Source: Kitasatospora sp. DSM 101779 (GTDB lineage: Bacteria; Actinomycetota; Actinomycetes; Streptomycetales; Streptomycetaceae). Taken from it: 50,526 bases of DNA. The translations under genes and the position numbers were made by a program. The notes beneath the pieces are model-generated. The model was not told the DNA's origin, ran no database searches, and saw only the letters and a list, made by a program, of their open reading frames with translations. The stretch is from positions 1,855,189 through 1,905,714 of the forward strand of contig NZ_JAHTIK010000001.1 of the NCBI RefSeq assembly GCF_025655475.1, written 5' to 3'. Positions 17,866 to 25,285 of the stretch are shown here, one piece after another. Each line of letters opens with the position of its first letter. The stretch's first letter is position 1.

Positions 17866-19179
17866 TCACTCTCCGGTTCGGGCGCCGCGCTGGTGCCAGA
17901 CGGTGTAGAGGTAGGAGAACGGGCCGTACAGCAGGCCGCGGAACTCCCGGCGGCCGAGGCCCGGCACCGGCTCGGGCCCGCAGCCCTCGGCGGCGCGCCG
18001 GCGGTGGACGGCCTGCCAGCGCCACAGGCCCTGCGGCAGGCGGCGGAGCAGGTCGGCGAGTACGTCGGGCCGGTGGGCGACCGCGGCGGTCAGGTAGGCG
18101 CCGAAGCCGACGCCGAAGTTGAAGATCTGCCGGGCCAGCGCCTCGTCGGTGCGCGGGTGGCGGTGCCAGACGATGGCCTCCGGCTGGTAGGCGATGTCGT
18201 GGCCGCCGTTGTAGACGGAGAAGAAGGCGTAGAGCTCCTCGCCCCCGCGGGCCGGGGTGCCGGCGCCGGTGGCCGGGTCGAAGCCGCCGACGGCGCGCAG
18301 CAGGTCGGTACGGAAGGCCATGTTGGCGCCGGAGCCGAACCGGCCGACGGAGAACCGCAGGAGCGGGTCGGCGTCCTTCTCGCGCAGCGACCAGCTGCGG
18401 GCGGCGAAGCCGCGGGAGTAGCCGCCGTAGCGCTCCAGCACGGCCTGGGCGGCGGTGTCGAGCTCGGCGGGCAGCACCAGGCCGGTGACACAGCCGATCC
18501 GGTCGTCGGCCCGGAACGGTTCGGCGAGGGCGGCCACCCAGCCCCGGTCGATCACCAGGTCGTCGTCGGCGAAGGCGCAGACGTCGCCGCGGGCCGCGGC
18601 GAGCCCGGCGTTCCGCGCCCGGGCGAGGCCGGGGAGCGGCTCGCAGACGTAGCGGACCTGGTCGGAGTAGCGCGCCTCGATCAGGTCGCGGGTGGCGGTG
18701 CCGACCGGCGCGTTGTCGACCACGACCACCTCGACGTACGGGTAGTCGGTGCGCAGCAGCGAGTCGAGGCAGGTGCGGAGCGACTGCGGCCGGTTGCGGG
18801 TGCAGACCACCACGGTGACGGTCGGCGAGCCCGCTGGCACCCGCGGCGGCCCGGTCCGGCGGGGACGCGCCGCGGGTGTCGCGGTGGACAGGGCGGGAAC
18901 GCGCAGTTCCCGGTGAGCGGCTTCGACCAGCGCCCGACGCAGCGTGGCGGGATCGCCTGCTGTGCCGGTGGCCTGGACCAACCCGAGCGGGTGTCCGTGC
19001 AGCCGCACCAACGCCAACACGCGGCCGTCCGGGTCGACGGGGCCGAGACCGCCGGGCGCGTGCAGCCTCCCGGGCTCGTCCAGGTCCAGCTCGACCACCC
19101 GGACGGGGGTGTAGAGCGATTCGCGGGCGGCTGGGCGCGGGCAGGCTGCCGGGGTGCGCCGGTCGTAGCCATTCATCAT
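17866..19179 (-). CDS. GT2 family glycosyltransferase with N-terminal extension
   Basis: The 437-residue enzyme has the same architecture as the adjacent paralogue. An N-terminal domain of about 120 residues ('VRVVELDLDEPGRLHAPGG...VLALVRLHGHPLGLV') precedes a GT-A core ('VTVVVCTRNRPQSLRTCLDSLL', 'CAFADDDLVIDRGW', 'GANMAFRTDLLRAVGGFD', 'RGGEEL'). The two probably arose by tandem duplication and may add successive residues of the repeat unit. Two tandem ATG codons (19179, 19176) are available: the first overlaps the upstream stop (ATGA), while the second has better spacing from the GGGGGAG ribosome site. Confidence 0.88.
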   Translation of the reverse strand: MMNGYDRRTPAACPRPAARESLYTPVRVVELDLDEPGRLHAPGGLGPVDPDGRVLALVRLHGHPLGLVQATGTAGDPATLRRALVEAAHRELRVPALSTATPAARPRRTGPPRVPAGSPTVTVVVCTRNRPQSLRTCLDSLLRTDYPYVEVVVVDNAPVGTATRDLIEARYSDQVRYVCEPLPGLARARNAGLAAARGDVCAFADDDLVIDRGWVAALAEPFRADDRIGCVTGLVLPAELDTAAQAVLERYGGYSRGFAARSWSLREKDADPLLRFSVGRFGSGANMAFRTDLLRAVGGFDPATGAGTPARGGEELYAFFSVYNGGHDIAYQPEAIVWHRHPRTDEALARQIFNFGVGFGAYLTAAVAHRPDVLADLLRRLPQGLWRWQAVHRRRAAEGCGPEPVPGLGRREFRGLLYGPFSYLYTVWHQRGARTGE

Positions 19180-20012
19180 CGCTCCCCCACGGCAACGGGC
19201 GCCGCGGACCGTGCGCCGGGACGCTCGGCGATCAGCGTCCGCAACACCCGTCGACCGTCGGAGACGGCGTGGAGGTGCGAGCGACCGCTGCGGCGGGGAA
19301 GTTCGAGGCTCGGGACCTCTGCGATGCGCAGACCCGAGCGGAGGGCGTGCGCGATCATCTCGGCCTCGATCTCGAAGCCGGAGGAGCGCAGCCGGAGTTC
19401 GTCCAGGAAGCTGCGGCGGAACGCGCAGTAGCCGTAGCAGAGGTCGGTCAGCATCGTGTGGTAGAGCCGGTTGACCACGGCGAGCAGGGCGCGGTTGCCG
19501 AGTGAGCGGATACGGGTGAGGTCGAGGGAGCCGCCGCCGGCGATGCAGCGCGACCCCTTCACGAAGTCGTACCCGTTGTCGAGGAAGTGCAGGTAGTGCG
19601 GGATCTCGCCGGGCCACATGGAGCCGTCGGCGTCCATCATGACGATGTAGTCGCCGGTGGCGGCGGCGAAGCCGGTGCGCAGGGCGTTGCCCTTGCCGGG
19701 GCCGGTCTGCTGGACGCTGCGCACGGTCGGCAGGCAGTGCCGGGCCATGGCGAGGGTGGCGTCACTGGACGAGCCGTCCACCAGGATGACCTCGTCGACA
19801 CAGCGGGGGATCTGCTCGAACACCCAGGGGATGTTGCGGGCCTCGTTGTGGGCCGGGACGACCAGGCTGACGGTGTGCCGGGCGGGGACGTCCCCGGCCC
19901 TGCGCATCGGCTGCGGCTGCGGCTGGGTCTGGCGGTCGCTGGAGCGCCGCCTGGGTCGGCCGTTGGGCGTCGGGTACGGCTGTTGGGGGTCGGAAGACGC
20001 GGTGGTGCTCAT
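19176..20012 (-). CDS. GT2 glycosyltransferase, polyprenyl-phosphate sugar synthase (DPM1)-like; first gene of the glycan operon
   Basis: The 278-residue protein has an unstructured basic/Gln-rich first 45 residues and a DPM1-like GT2 core: 'VSLVVPAHNEARNIPWVFEQI', 'EVILVDGSSSDAT', 'GPGKGNALRTGFAAATGDYIVMMDADGS' with the metal-binding DAD, and 'FEIEAEMIAHALRSGLRIAEVP'. Such enzymes transfer a sugar from a nucleotide donor to polyprenyl phosphate, supplying GT-C enzymes such as the candidate at 11516-13429. No membrane helices are present. It is the first gene of the run; the likely promoter is about 210 bp upstream. Its stop overlaps the next gene's ATG. Confidence 0.88.
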   Translation of the reverse strand: MSTTASSDPQQPYPTPNGRPRRRSSDRQTQPQPQPMRRAGDVPARHTVSLVVPAHNEARNIPWVFEQIPRCVDEVILVDGSSSDATLAMARHCLPTVRSVQQTGPGKGNALRTGFAAATGDYIVMMDADGSMWPGEIPHYLHFLDNGYDFVKGSRCIAGGGSLDLTRIRSLGNRALLAVVNRLYHTMLTDLCYGYCAFRRSFLDELRLRSSGFEIEAEMIAHALRSGLRIAEVPSLELPRRSGRSHLHAVSDGRRVLRTLIAERPGARSAAPVAVGER

Positions 20013-20221
20013 CGCGAGCGGCCTCTCGGGAGGCGGCAGGGCACACGGGTGCCCGCGGAACGGGGTGGAGACGGATCAACGACGCTCGGGCTGCGTCCCC
20101 CGCGGCCTCGGTGAGCCCCCCGGGCCAAACCCTCGGAATGCGTCGGTCGTCTCGGGCGCACGGAGCGCCGACGGTGACGGCCGGTACCTGGCATCCCGCC
20201 GTAGCGGTACCGGTTGGAGCC

Positions 20222-20251
20222 ATCATCCTCACGGCGGTCACACCGAGTCAA
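20222..20251 (-). promoter_or_regulatory. Candidate promoter of the glycan operon
   Basis: On the minus strand TTGACT (20251-20246) is followed after 18 nt by GATGAT (20227-20222), a reasonable actinobacterial -35/-10 pair. It lies in an AT-enriched patch (about 20250-20295) between the GGDEF-EAL stop and the operon. A start near 20215 would leave a leader of about 200 nt before the ATG at 20012. Within that leader I see only GC-rich, weakly paired sequence and no riboswitch I can name. Read-through from the upstream GGDEF-EAL gene is also possible. Confidence 0.4.
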
Positions 20252-20309
20252 GGATTTTGGAGGGTTTTGTCTGAATTGCCTTAATTCTCGACGGGCAGTC
20301 GACGGCCCC

Positions 20310-22436
20310 TCACTCGGTGAGGTCGACCGCCTCCGGCAGGTTGGCCTCGGCGATCCGGCGGGCGATCTCGCCGGGGCGGACGGGGCGGCCGAAGTGCCAG
20401 CCCTGCGCCCAGTCGCAGCCCATCAGCCGCAGCCGCTCGGCGTCGGCGCGGTTCTCCACGCCCTCCGCGGTGACGGTCAGCCCGAGGGTGTGGGCGAGCG
20501 AGACGAGTCCGCTGACGATCCGCCAGCCGAGGTGGGTGTCCTTGGCCGGGTCGTGCAGGTCGCCGACGAAGGAGCCGGCGATCTTCAGCCCGGAGACCGG
20601 CAGGTCGCGCAGGTAGGCGAGGTTCGACCAGCCGGTGCCGAAGTCGTCCACGGCCAGCGACACGCCGAGGTCGACCAGGCCGTGCAGCGACTTGAGCGCC
20701 TCGTCCTCGGGGCCGACCACGGTGGACTCGGTGATCTCCAGCTGCAGCTTCCCGGGCTGCAGACCGCTCGTGCGCAGGATACGGTCGAGGTCGGCGACCA
20801 GTCCGGCGTTGCGGGCCTGACGGACCGCCAGGTTGACGTTCAGCTGCGGGGCCCGGTCACCGAACCGGGCCACCCAGTCGGCCGCCTGGCCGCAGGCCTG
20901 CTCCAGCACCCACCGGCCGAGCGGCATGATCAGACCGGTCTCCTCGGCGGTGCCGACGAACTCCTCGGGCCCCAGCACACCGAGCTGCGGGTGGCGCCAG
21001 CGCACCAGCGCCTCCACCGCGGCGAGCGACCCGTCGGCGAGGTTGACCAGCGGCTGGTAGTCGATGAAGAACTCTCCGCGGTCCAGCGCGGACGGCATCC
21101 GCACGGACACGGCGTACCGGCTGACCGCGCGGGCGTTCTCCTTCGGATCGAACAGCGTCCAGCGGCCGCGGCCGGCCTCCTTGGCCCGATAGAGCGTCAG
21201 GTCGGCGGCCCGCACGGCGGCGCCCGGGGTGGTGGTGGCGACCCTCCGCTCGAGGACGCCCACGCTGGCGCCGACCGCGAGCTTGTGGTCGCCGACGATC
21301 ACGGGCTTGGCCAGGGCGGCGAGCACCGTCTTGGCCGCGGCCACCGCCTCCTGCTCGCCCCGGCAGTTCTCCAGCAGCACCACGAACTCGTCGCCGCCCA
21401 GTCGGGCGACCATGTGGCCGAGCGGGGTGAGCGCGGCGTCCAGCCGGCTGGCGACCGCGGTGAGCAGCTGGTCGCCCATGTCGTGGCCGAGGCTGTCGTT
21501 GACCACCTTGAAGCCGTCGAGGTCGACGTAGCACAGGCCGAACCGGGCACCCGGCTCCGGCTCCTCGAAGAGCCGCTCCAGCCGTTCGAAGAACGCGGCC
21601 CGGTTGGGCAGGCCGGTGAGCGGGTCGTGGGTGGCCTGGTGGCGCAGCCGCTCCTGCAGACGGTAGCGGTCGGTGATGTCCTCCAGCATGGCGACCTGGT
21701 ACTTGGGCACGCCGTCGGCGTCGCGGATCAGCGAGACGGTCAGGTGGGTCCAGACCACCTCGCCGTCGTGCCGGTAGTAGGGCTTGTCGACCTGGAAGTA
21801 CTCGCGCTTGCCGCTGATGAGGTCGCCGTAGGCCTCCCAGACGCCCGGGGTGTCCTCGGGGTGGACGAGGTCGCCGACCCGGCGGCCGGACATGTCCTCC
21901 GGGCCCACGCCGAAGATCTCCCCGATGGCCTTGTTCACGGCCAGGATGTTGCCCTCGACGTCGCCGATGCCGATGCCGATCGCCGCGCTCTCGAACAGTG
22001 CCCGGAAGCGGGCCTCGGACTCGCGCAGGGCGCGCTCGACGCCGTGCCGGGCGGTGTCCGCCGCCAGCCGGATCGCCTCCTGCTCGCGCAGCGTCCGCTC
22101 GCGCAGGGCCGCGGCCCAGCCGGCCGCGAAGGCGCCGGCGAGCATCGGGCCGACGCCGTCGGCGGCGGGCTGCCGGTGCAGGATCTCGACCGCCCGGGCC
22201 AGCAGCTCCGGGTCGGTGAAGTGCGCGTCGACGAGCATCGCACCGGCCTGCCGGGCCGGGGCGGGGTCGAACGGCCGGGCGCGGCGGGCCCGGTCGAGCA
22301 GCTCGGCGGTGCGGTCGACGAGGCTGTCGACGACCCGCGGGTGGACCGCAGCCCCGTGGTTGCCGCCGAGGAGGCGGGCCCACTCCCCGCGCAGCCCCTC
22401 GGTGCTGCCGGCCCCCACCGGCAGCCCGCCGCTCAC
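20310..22436 (-). CDS. PAS-GGDEF-EAL cyclic-di-GMP turnover protein
   Basis: The 708-residue cytoplasmic protein has an N-terminal helical domain (about 1-110), a short helix, a PAS domain (about 140-258), GGDEF (about 262-430; motif RLGGDEF at 345-351) and EAL (about 445-700; EAL at 475-477). GGDEF looks catalytically complete, but no RxxD inhibitory site lies at the usual position before it. In EAL, the Asn of NVNL, the Glu of ITES, DDFG (597-600), GVEN and QGWHFGRP are kept, while the usual K-I-D is K618-I-A620, so one metal-site Asp is missing. It may therefore act mainly as a cyclase or have weak hydrolase activity. The GTG at 22436 overlaps the methyltransferase stop (GTGA). It lies directly upstream of the glycan operon. 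Confidence 0.92.
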   Translation of the reverse strand: MSGGLPVGAGSTEGLRGEWARLLGGNHGAAVHPRVVDSLVDRTAELLDRARRARPFDPAPARQAGAMLVDAHFTDPELLARAVEILHRQPAADGVGPMLAGAFAAGWAAALRERTLREQEAIRLAADTARHGVERALRESEARFRALFESAAIGIGIGDVEGNILAVNKAIGEIFGVGPEDMSGRRVGDLVHPEDTPGVWEAYGDLISGKREYFQVDKPYYRHDGEVVWTHLTVSLIRDADGVPKYQVAMLEDITDRYRLQERLRHQATHDPLTGLPNRAAFFERLERLFEEPEPGARFGLCYVDLDGFKVVNDSLGHDMGDQLLTAVASRLDAALTPLGHMVARLGGDEFVVLLENCRGEQEAVAAAKTVLAALAKPVIVGDHKLAVGASVGVLERRVATTTPGAAVRAADLTLYRAKEAGRGRWTLFDPKENARAVSRYAVSVRMPSALDRGEFFIDYQPLVNLADGSLAAVEALVRWRHPQLGVLGPEEFVGTAEETGLIMPLGRWVLEQACGQAADWVARFGDRAPQLNVNLAVRQARNAGLVADLDRILRTSGLQPGKLQLEITESTVVGPEDEALKSLHGLVDLGVSLAVDDFGTGWSNLAYLRDLPVSGLKIAGSFVGDLHDPAKDTHLGWRIVSGLVSLAHTLGLTVTAEGVENRADAERLRLMGCDWAQGWHFGRPVRPGEIARRIAEANLPEAVDLTE

Positions 22437-23239
22437 GGCAGTCGTCCGACGCCGGCCAGGCCCGTCATCCGCTCCGGATGCGGGCCGACCGCCTGCGGAT
22501 CGTCCGGACGCCACTCGGGGAGGTAGACGACCCCGGGCTCGGCCAGCTCGAAGCCGTCGAAGAAGGCCTCGATGGCCTCCCGGCCGCGCATGGTGAGCGG
22601 GGTCGGGGTCCGCCGGTAGAGGTCCTGGTGGGCGCCGGCCTGGTCGGGGCGGCCCTCCAGGGAGGCGTGCGAGAGCACCAGGGCGCTGCCGGGCGGCAGC
22701 GCGTCGCGCAGCGCCGCGACCAGCTTGTGCGGGTCGTCGGAGTCCGGCACGAAATGCAGCACGGCGACCAGCAGCACCGCGACCGGCTCGCCTTCCGCGA
22801 GCAGCCGGCTCACCTCGGGACGGGCGAGCAGGTCGTCGACGTACCGCAGGTCGGCCTGGACGACGCTGCTCAGCACGTCGTCCTCCAGCAGCATGCGGCT
22901 GTGCGCCACGGCGACCGGGTCGTTGTCGACGTAGACCACGCGCGCGCCGGGAGCGACCCGGCGGGCGGCCTCGTGGACGGGACCGAAGGTGGGGATCCCG
23001 GAGCCGATGTCCAGGAACCGGGTGATGCCGGACTCGGCGAGGTGCTGGACGGCCCGCCGCAGGAAGGCCCGGTTGGCCCGCATGATCTGCGGCAGTTCCG
23101 GCCAGAGTTCGACGGCCTTGCGGGCCATCTGCCGGTCCGCCTCGAAGTTGTGCGAGCCGCCGAGGTAGTAGTCGTACATGCGGGCCGCGTTGGGCTTCTC
23201 GAGGTCTGTTCCGGCGGGCACCCAGTTCGGTTGCCGCAT
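22433..23239 (-). CDS. SAM-dependent methyltransferase, DUF574 (Methyltransf_19) family
   Basis: The 268-residue protein begins with the family hallmark 'PNAARMYDYYLGGSHNFEADRQMA', contains the SAM-binding 'RFLDIGSGIPTFGPVHE' and 'ARVVYVDNDPVAVAHSR', and ends with 'LPEWRPDDP'. DUF574 proteins are abundant in Streptomyces and of unknown substrate; several are linked to secondary metabolism or development. It is translationally coupled to the GGDEF-EAL gene by a 4-bp overlap. A GGAGGGGG ribosome site precedes the ATG. A promoter candidate lies at 23285-23313. Confidence 0.9.
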   Translation of the reverse strand: MRQPNWVPAGTDLEKPNAARMYDYYLGGSHNFEADRQMARKAVELWPELPQIMRANRAFLRRAVQHLAESGITRFLDIGSGIPTFGPVHEAARRVAPGARVVYVDNDPVAVAHSRMLLEDDVLSSVVQADLRYVDDLLARPEVSRLLAEGEPVAVLLVAVLHFVPDSDDPHKLVAALRDALPPGSALVLSHASLEGRPDQAGAHQDLYRRTPTPLTMRGREAIEAFFDGFELAEPGVVYLPEWRPDDPQAVGPHPERMTGLAGVGRLP

Positions 23240-23284
23240 GACGGCACCCCCTCCGGTTCAGGAAAAAGCCAACAACTCGACATG

Positions 23285-23313
23285 ATTTTCCTATGATCTG
23301 ATCTTCCTTGCAA
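23285..23313 (-). promoter_or_regulatory. Candidate promoter of the methyltransferase / GGDEF-EAL operon
   Basis: On the minus strand TTGCAA (23313-23308) is followed after 17 nt by GAAAAT (23290-23285), within the only AT-rich patch of the divergent region shared with the GH15 gene. A start near 23278 would give a leader of about 40 nt before the ATG at 23239. Confidence 0.38.
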
Positions 23314-23404
23314 GCGGAACGGGAGTTCCCGGCTCCCTTCGTCCGCGTCCCGGGATTTCCTTACGCCGCGCGGTTCCTGACGCCTTCGGCGGAGAATGGT
23401 CCCG

Positions 23405-25171
23405 ATGGCCGGACGCATCGAGGACTACGCCCTCATCGGTGACCTCCAAACCGCCGCCCTGGTGGGCCGCGACGGTTCGGTCGATTGGCTCTGCCTGCCG
23501 CGCTTCGACTCCCCCAGCTGCTTCGCCGGGCTGCTCGGCGACCGCCGGCACGGCGCGTGGCGGCTCGCGCCCGCCTCCGGCGGCGACTGCACCCGACGGC
23601 GCTACCTCGGCGACAGCCTCGTCCTGGAATCGGTCTGGGCCACTCCCGAGGGCACCGTGCGGGTGCTCGACTTCATGCCGCAGCGCGACCGCGTCCCGCA
23701 GCTGGTGCGGATCGTCGAGGGCGTCAGCGGCACCGTCCCGATGCGCGGCGAACTGCGGCTGCGGTTCAACTACGGCCGGGTCGACCCCTGGGTGCGCCGC
23801 ACCGAGCACCACCGGGTCGCCGTCGCCGGCCCGGACTCCGCCTGGCTGCGGGTGCCCGCCGGGGTGCACACCTACGGCGACGACGGCTCGACCGCCTCCG
23901 ACTTCACCGTCTCCGCCGGCGAGCAGGTGCCCTTCGTGCTCACCTGGCAGCCCTCCCACCTGCACGCGCCGCCGCGAGCCGACCCGGCGCAGGCACTGGC
24001 CGGCACCCTGGACGGCTGGGAGCGCTGGGCGTCGGACTGCCACTACCGCGGCGAGTGGCACCGCGCCGTACTGCGCTCGCTGATCACCCTCAAGGCGCTC
24101 GCCTACGAGCCGACCGGCGGGATCGTCGCCGCCCCCACCGCCTCGCTGCCCGAGGTGCTCGGCGGCGAACGCAACTGGGACTACCGCTTCTGCTGGCTGC
24201 GCGACTCCAGCCTCACCCTCTCCGCACTGCTGCGCGGCGGCTTCCGCGAGGAGGCGGCCGCCTGGCGCAAGTGGCTGCTGCGGGCGATCGCCGGCGACCC
24301 GGGCGACCTGCAGGCCGTCTACGGCGTGGCGGGCGAGCGCGGACTGCCCGAGATCGAGGCCGACTGGCTGCCCGGCTACAACGGCTCGACCCCCGTCCGG
24401 TTCGGCAACGTCGCCGTCCGGCAGCTCCAACTCGACGTCTACGGCGAGGTGGTGGACACCATGCACCTCGCCCTGCAGGCCGGGATCCCGATGGAGCGCC
24501 AGGTCTGGAGCCTGCTGCGGACGCTCATGGCCTACCTGGAGAAGCACTGGACGGAACCCGACGAGGGCCTGTGGGAGGTACGCGGTGCCCGCCGGCACTT
24601 CGTGCACTCCAAGGTGATGGCCTGGGTCGCCGCCGACCGCGCCCTGAAGATGGCCGAACTCACCGGCCTGCCCGCCCCGGTGGACCGCTGGCGGGAGATG
24701 CGCGACGCCGTCCACGCGGACGTCTGCGAGAACGGCGTGGACCGCCGCCGCGGCCTGTTCGTCCAGGACTACGGCGGGCAGGACCTGGACGCCGCCACGC
24801 TGTTCGTGGTGAAGAGCGGCTTCCTGCCGCCGGACGACCCGCGGGTGGTGCGCACGGTGGACGCCGTCCGCGCCGGGCTGGACCACGGCGGGCTGATCCG
24901 GCGCTACTCGGTGGGCTCCCGCGCGGACGGCCTGCCCGGCGCCGAAGGCGCCTTCCTCGCCTGCTCGTTCTGGCTGGCGGACGCCCTCGGTGCGATCGGC
25001 CGCGCCGGCGAGGCCCGCGAGCTGTTCGTCCGCCTGGTCTCGCTCGGCAACGACGTCGGGCTGCTGGCCGAGGAGTGGGACCCGCACTCGGGACGCCAAC
25101 TGGGCAACATGCCGCAGGCGTTCAGCCACGTGGCACTGGTCAACTCCGCCTTCGAACTGGCCTCGCGGTGA
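23405..25171 (+). CDS. Glycoside hydrolase family 15 protein (glucoamylase/trehalase-like)
   Basis: The 588-residue cytoplasmic-type protein starts with the typical 'RIEDYALIGDLQTAALVGRDGSVDWLCLPRFDSPSCFAGLLG' region and continues with an N-terminal beta-sandwich domain (about 1-210). An (alpha/alpha)6 barrel follows, with 'GGERNWDYRFCWLRDSSLTL' and a C-terminal 'EEWDPHSGRQLGNMPQAFSHVAL', which carries the catalytic base Glu of GH15. In actinobacteria such proteins often act on trehalose or short alpha-glucans. The ATG at 23405 has GGAGA 9 nt upstream; the in-frame ATG at 23396 directly abuts that site and is less likely. It has no signal peptide. Confidence 0.9.
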   Translation: MAGRIEDYALIGDLQTAALVGRDGSVDWLCLPRFDSPSCFAGLLGDRRHGAWRLAPASGGDCTRRRYLGDSLVLESVWATPEGTVRVLDFMPQRDRVPQLVRIVEGVSGTVPMRGELRLRFNYGRVDPWVRRTEHHRVAVAGPDSAWLRVPAGVHTYGDDGSTASDFTVSAGEQVPFVLTWQPSHLHAPPRADPAQALAGTLDGWERWASDCHYRGEWHRAVLRSLITLKALAYEPTGGIVAAPTASLPEVLGGERNWDYRFCWLRDSSLTLSALLRGGFREEAAAWRKWLLRAIAGDPGDLQAVYGVAGERGLPEIEADWLPGYNGSTPVRFGNVAVRQLQLDVYGEVVDTMHLALQAGIPMERQVWSLLRTLMAYLEKHWTEPDEGLWEVRGARRHFVHSKVMAWVAADRALKMAELTGLPAPVDRWREMRDAVHADVCENGVDRRRGLFVQDYGGQDLDAATLFVVKSGFLPPDDPRVVRTVDAVRAGLDHGGLIRRYSVGSRADGLPGAEGAFLACSFWLADALGAIGRAGEARELFVRLVSLGNDVGLLAEEWDPHSGRQLGNMPQAFSHVALVNSAFELASR

Positions 25172-25221
25172 GGAAGCCCCCGGGCTGTTGCCGCAGCGCC
25201 TGATGGGTCACTCATGCACAA

Positions 25222-25257
25222 GGGCGGCCGATCCCACCGCCGTGGGATCGGCCGCCC
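25222..25257. terminator. Bidirectional terminator hairpin between GH15 and cellulase genes
   Basis: A perfect 16-bp stem, GGGCGGCCGATCCCAC (25222-25237), pairs with 25242-25257 across a CGCC loop. It sits between two convergent genes, 50 bp after one stop and 29 bp before the other, so it can end transcription from both sides. There is no U-tract on either strand, as is usual in Streptomyces. Confidence 0.85.
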
Positions 25258-25285
25258 GGGGGCCGCGATCAGCTCGCGGGGCGGG

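Noticed and set aside
20214..22526. A 770-codon plus-strand open frame opposite the GGDEF-EAL gene
   Set aside because: Shadow of the minus-strand gene, whose GGDEF, EAL and PAS motifs are unambiguous.
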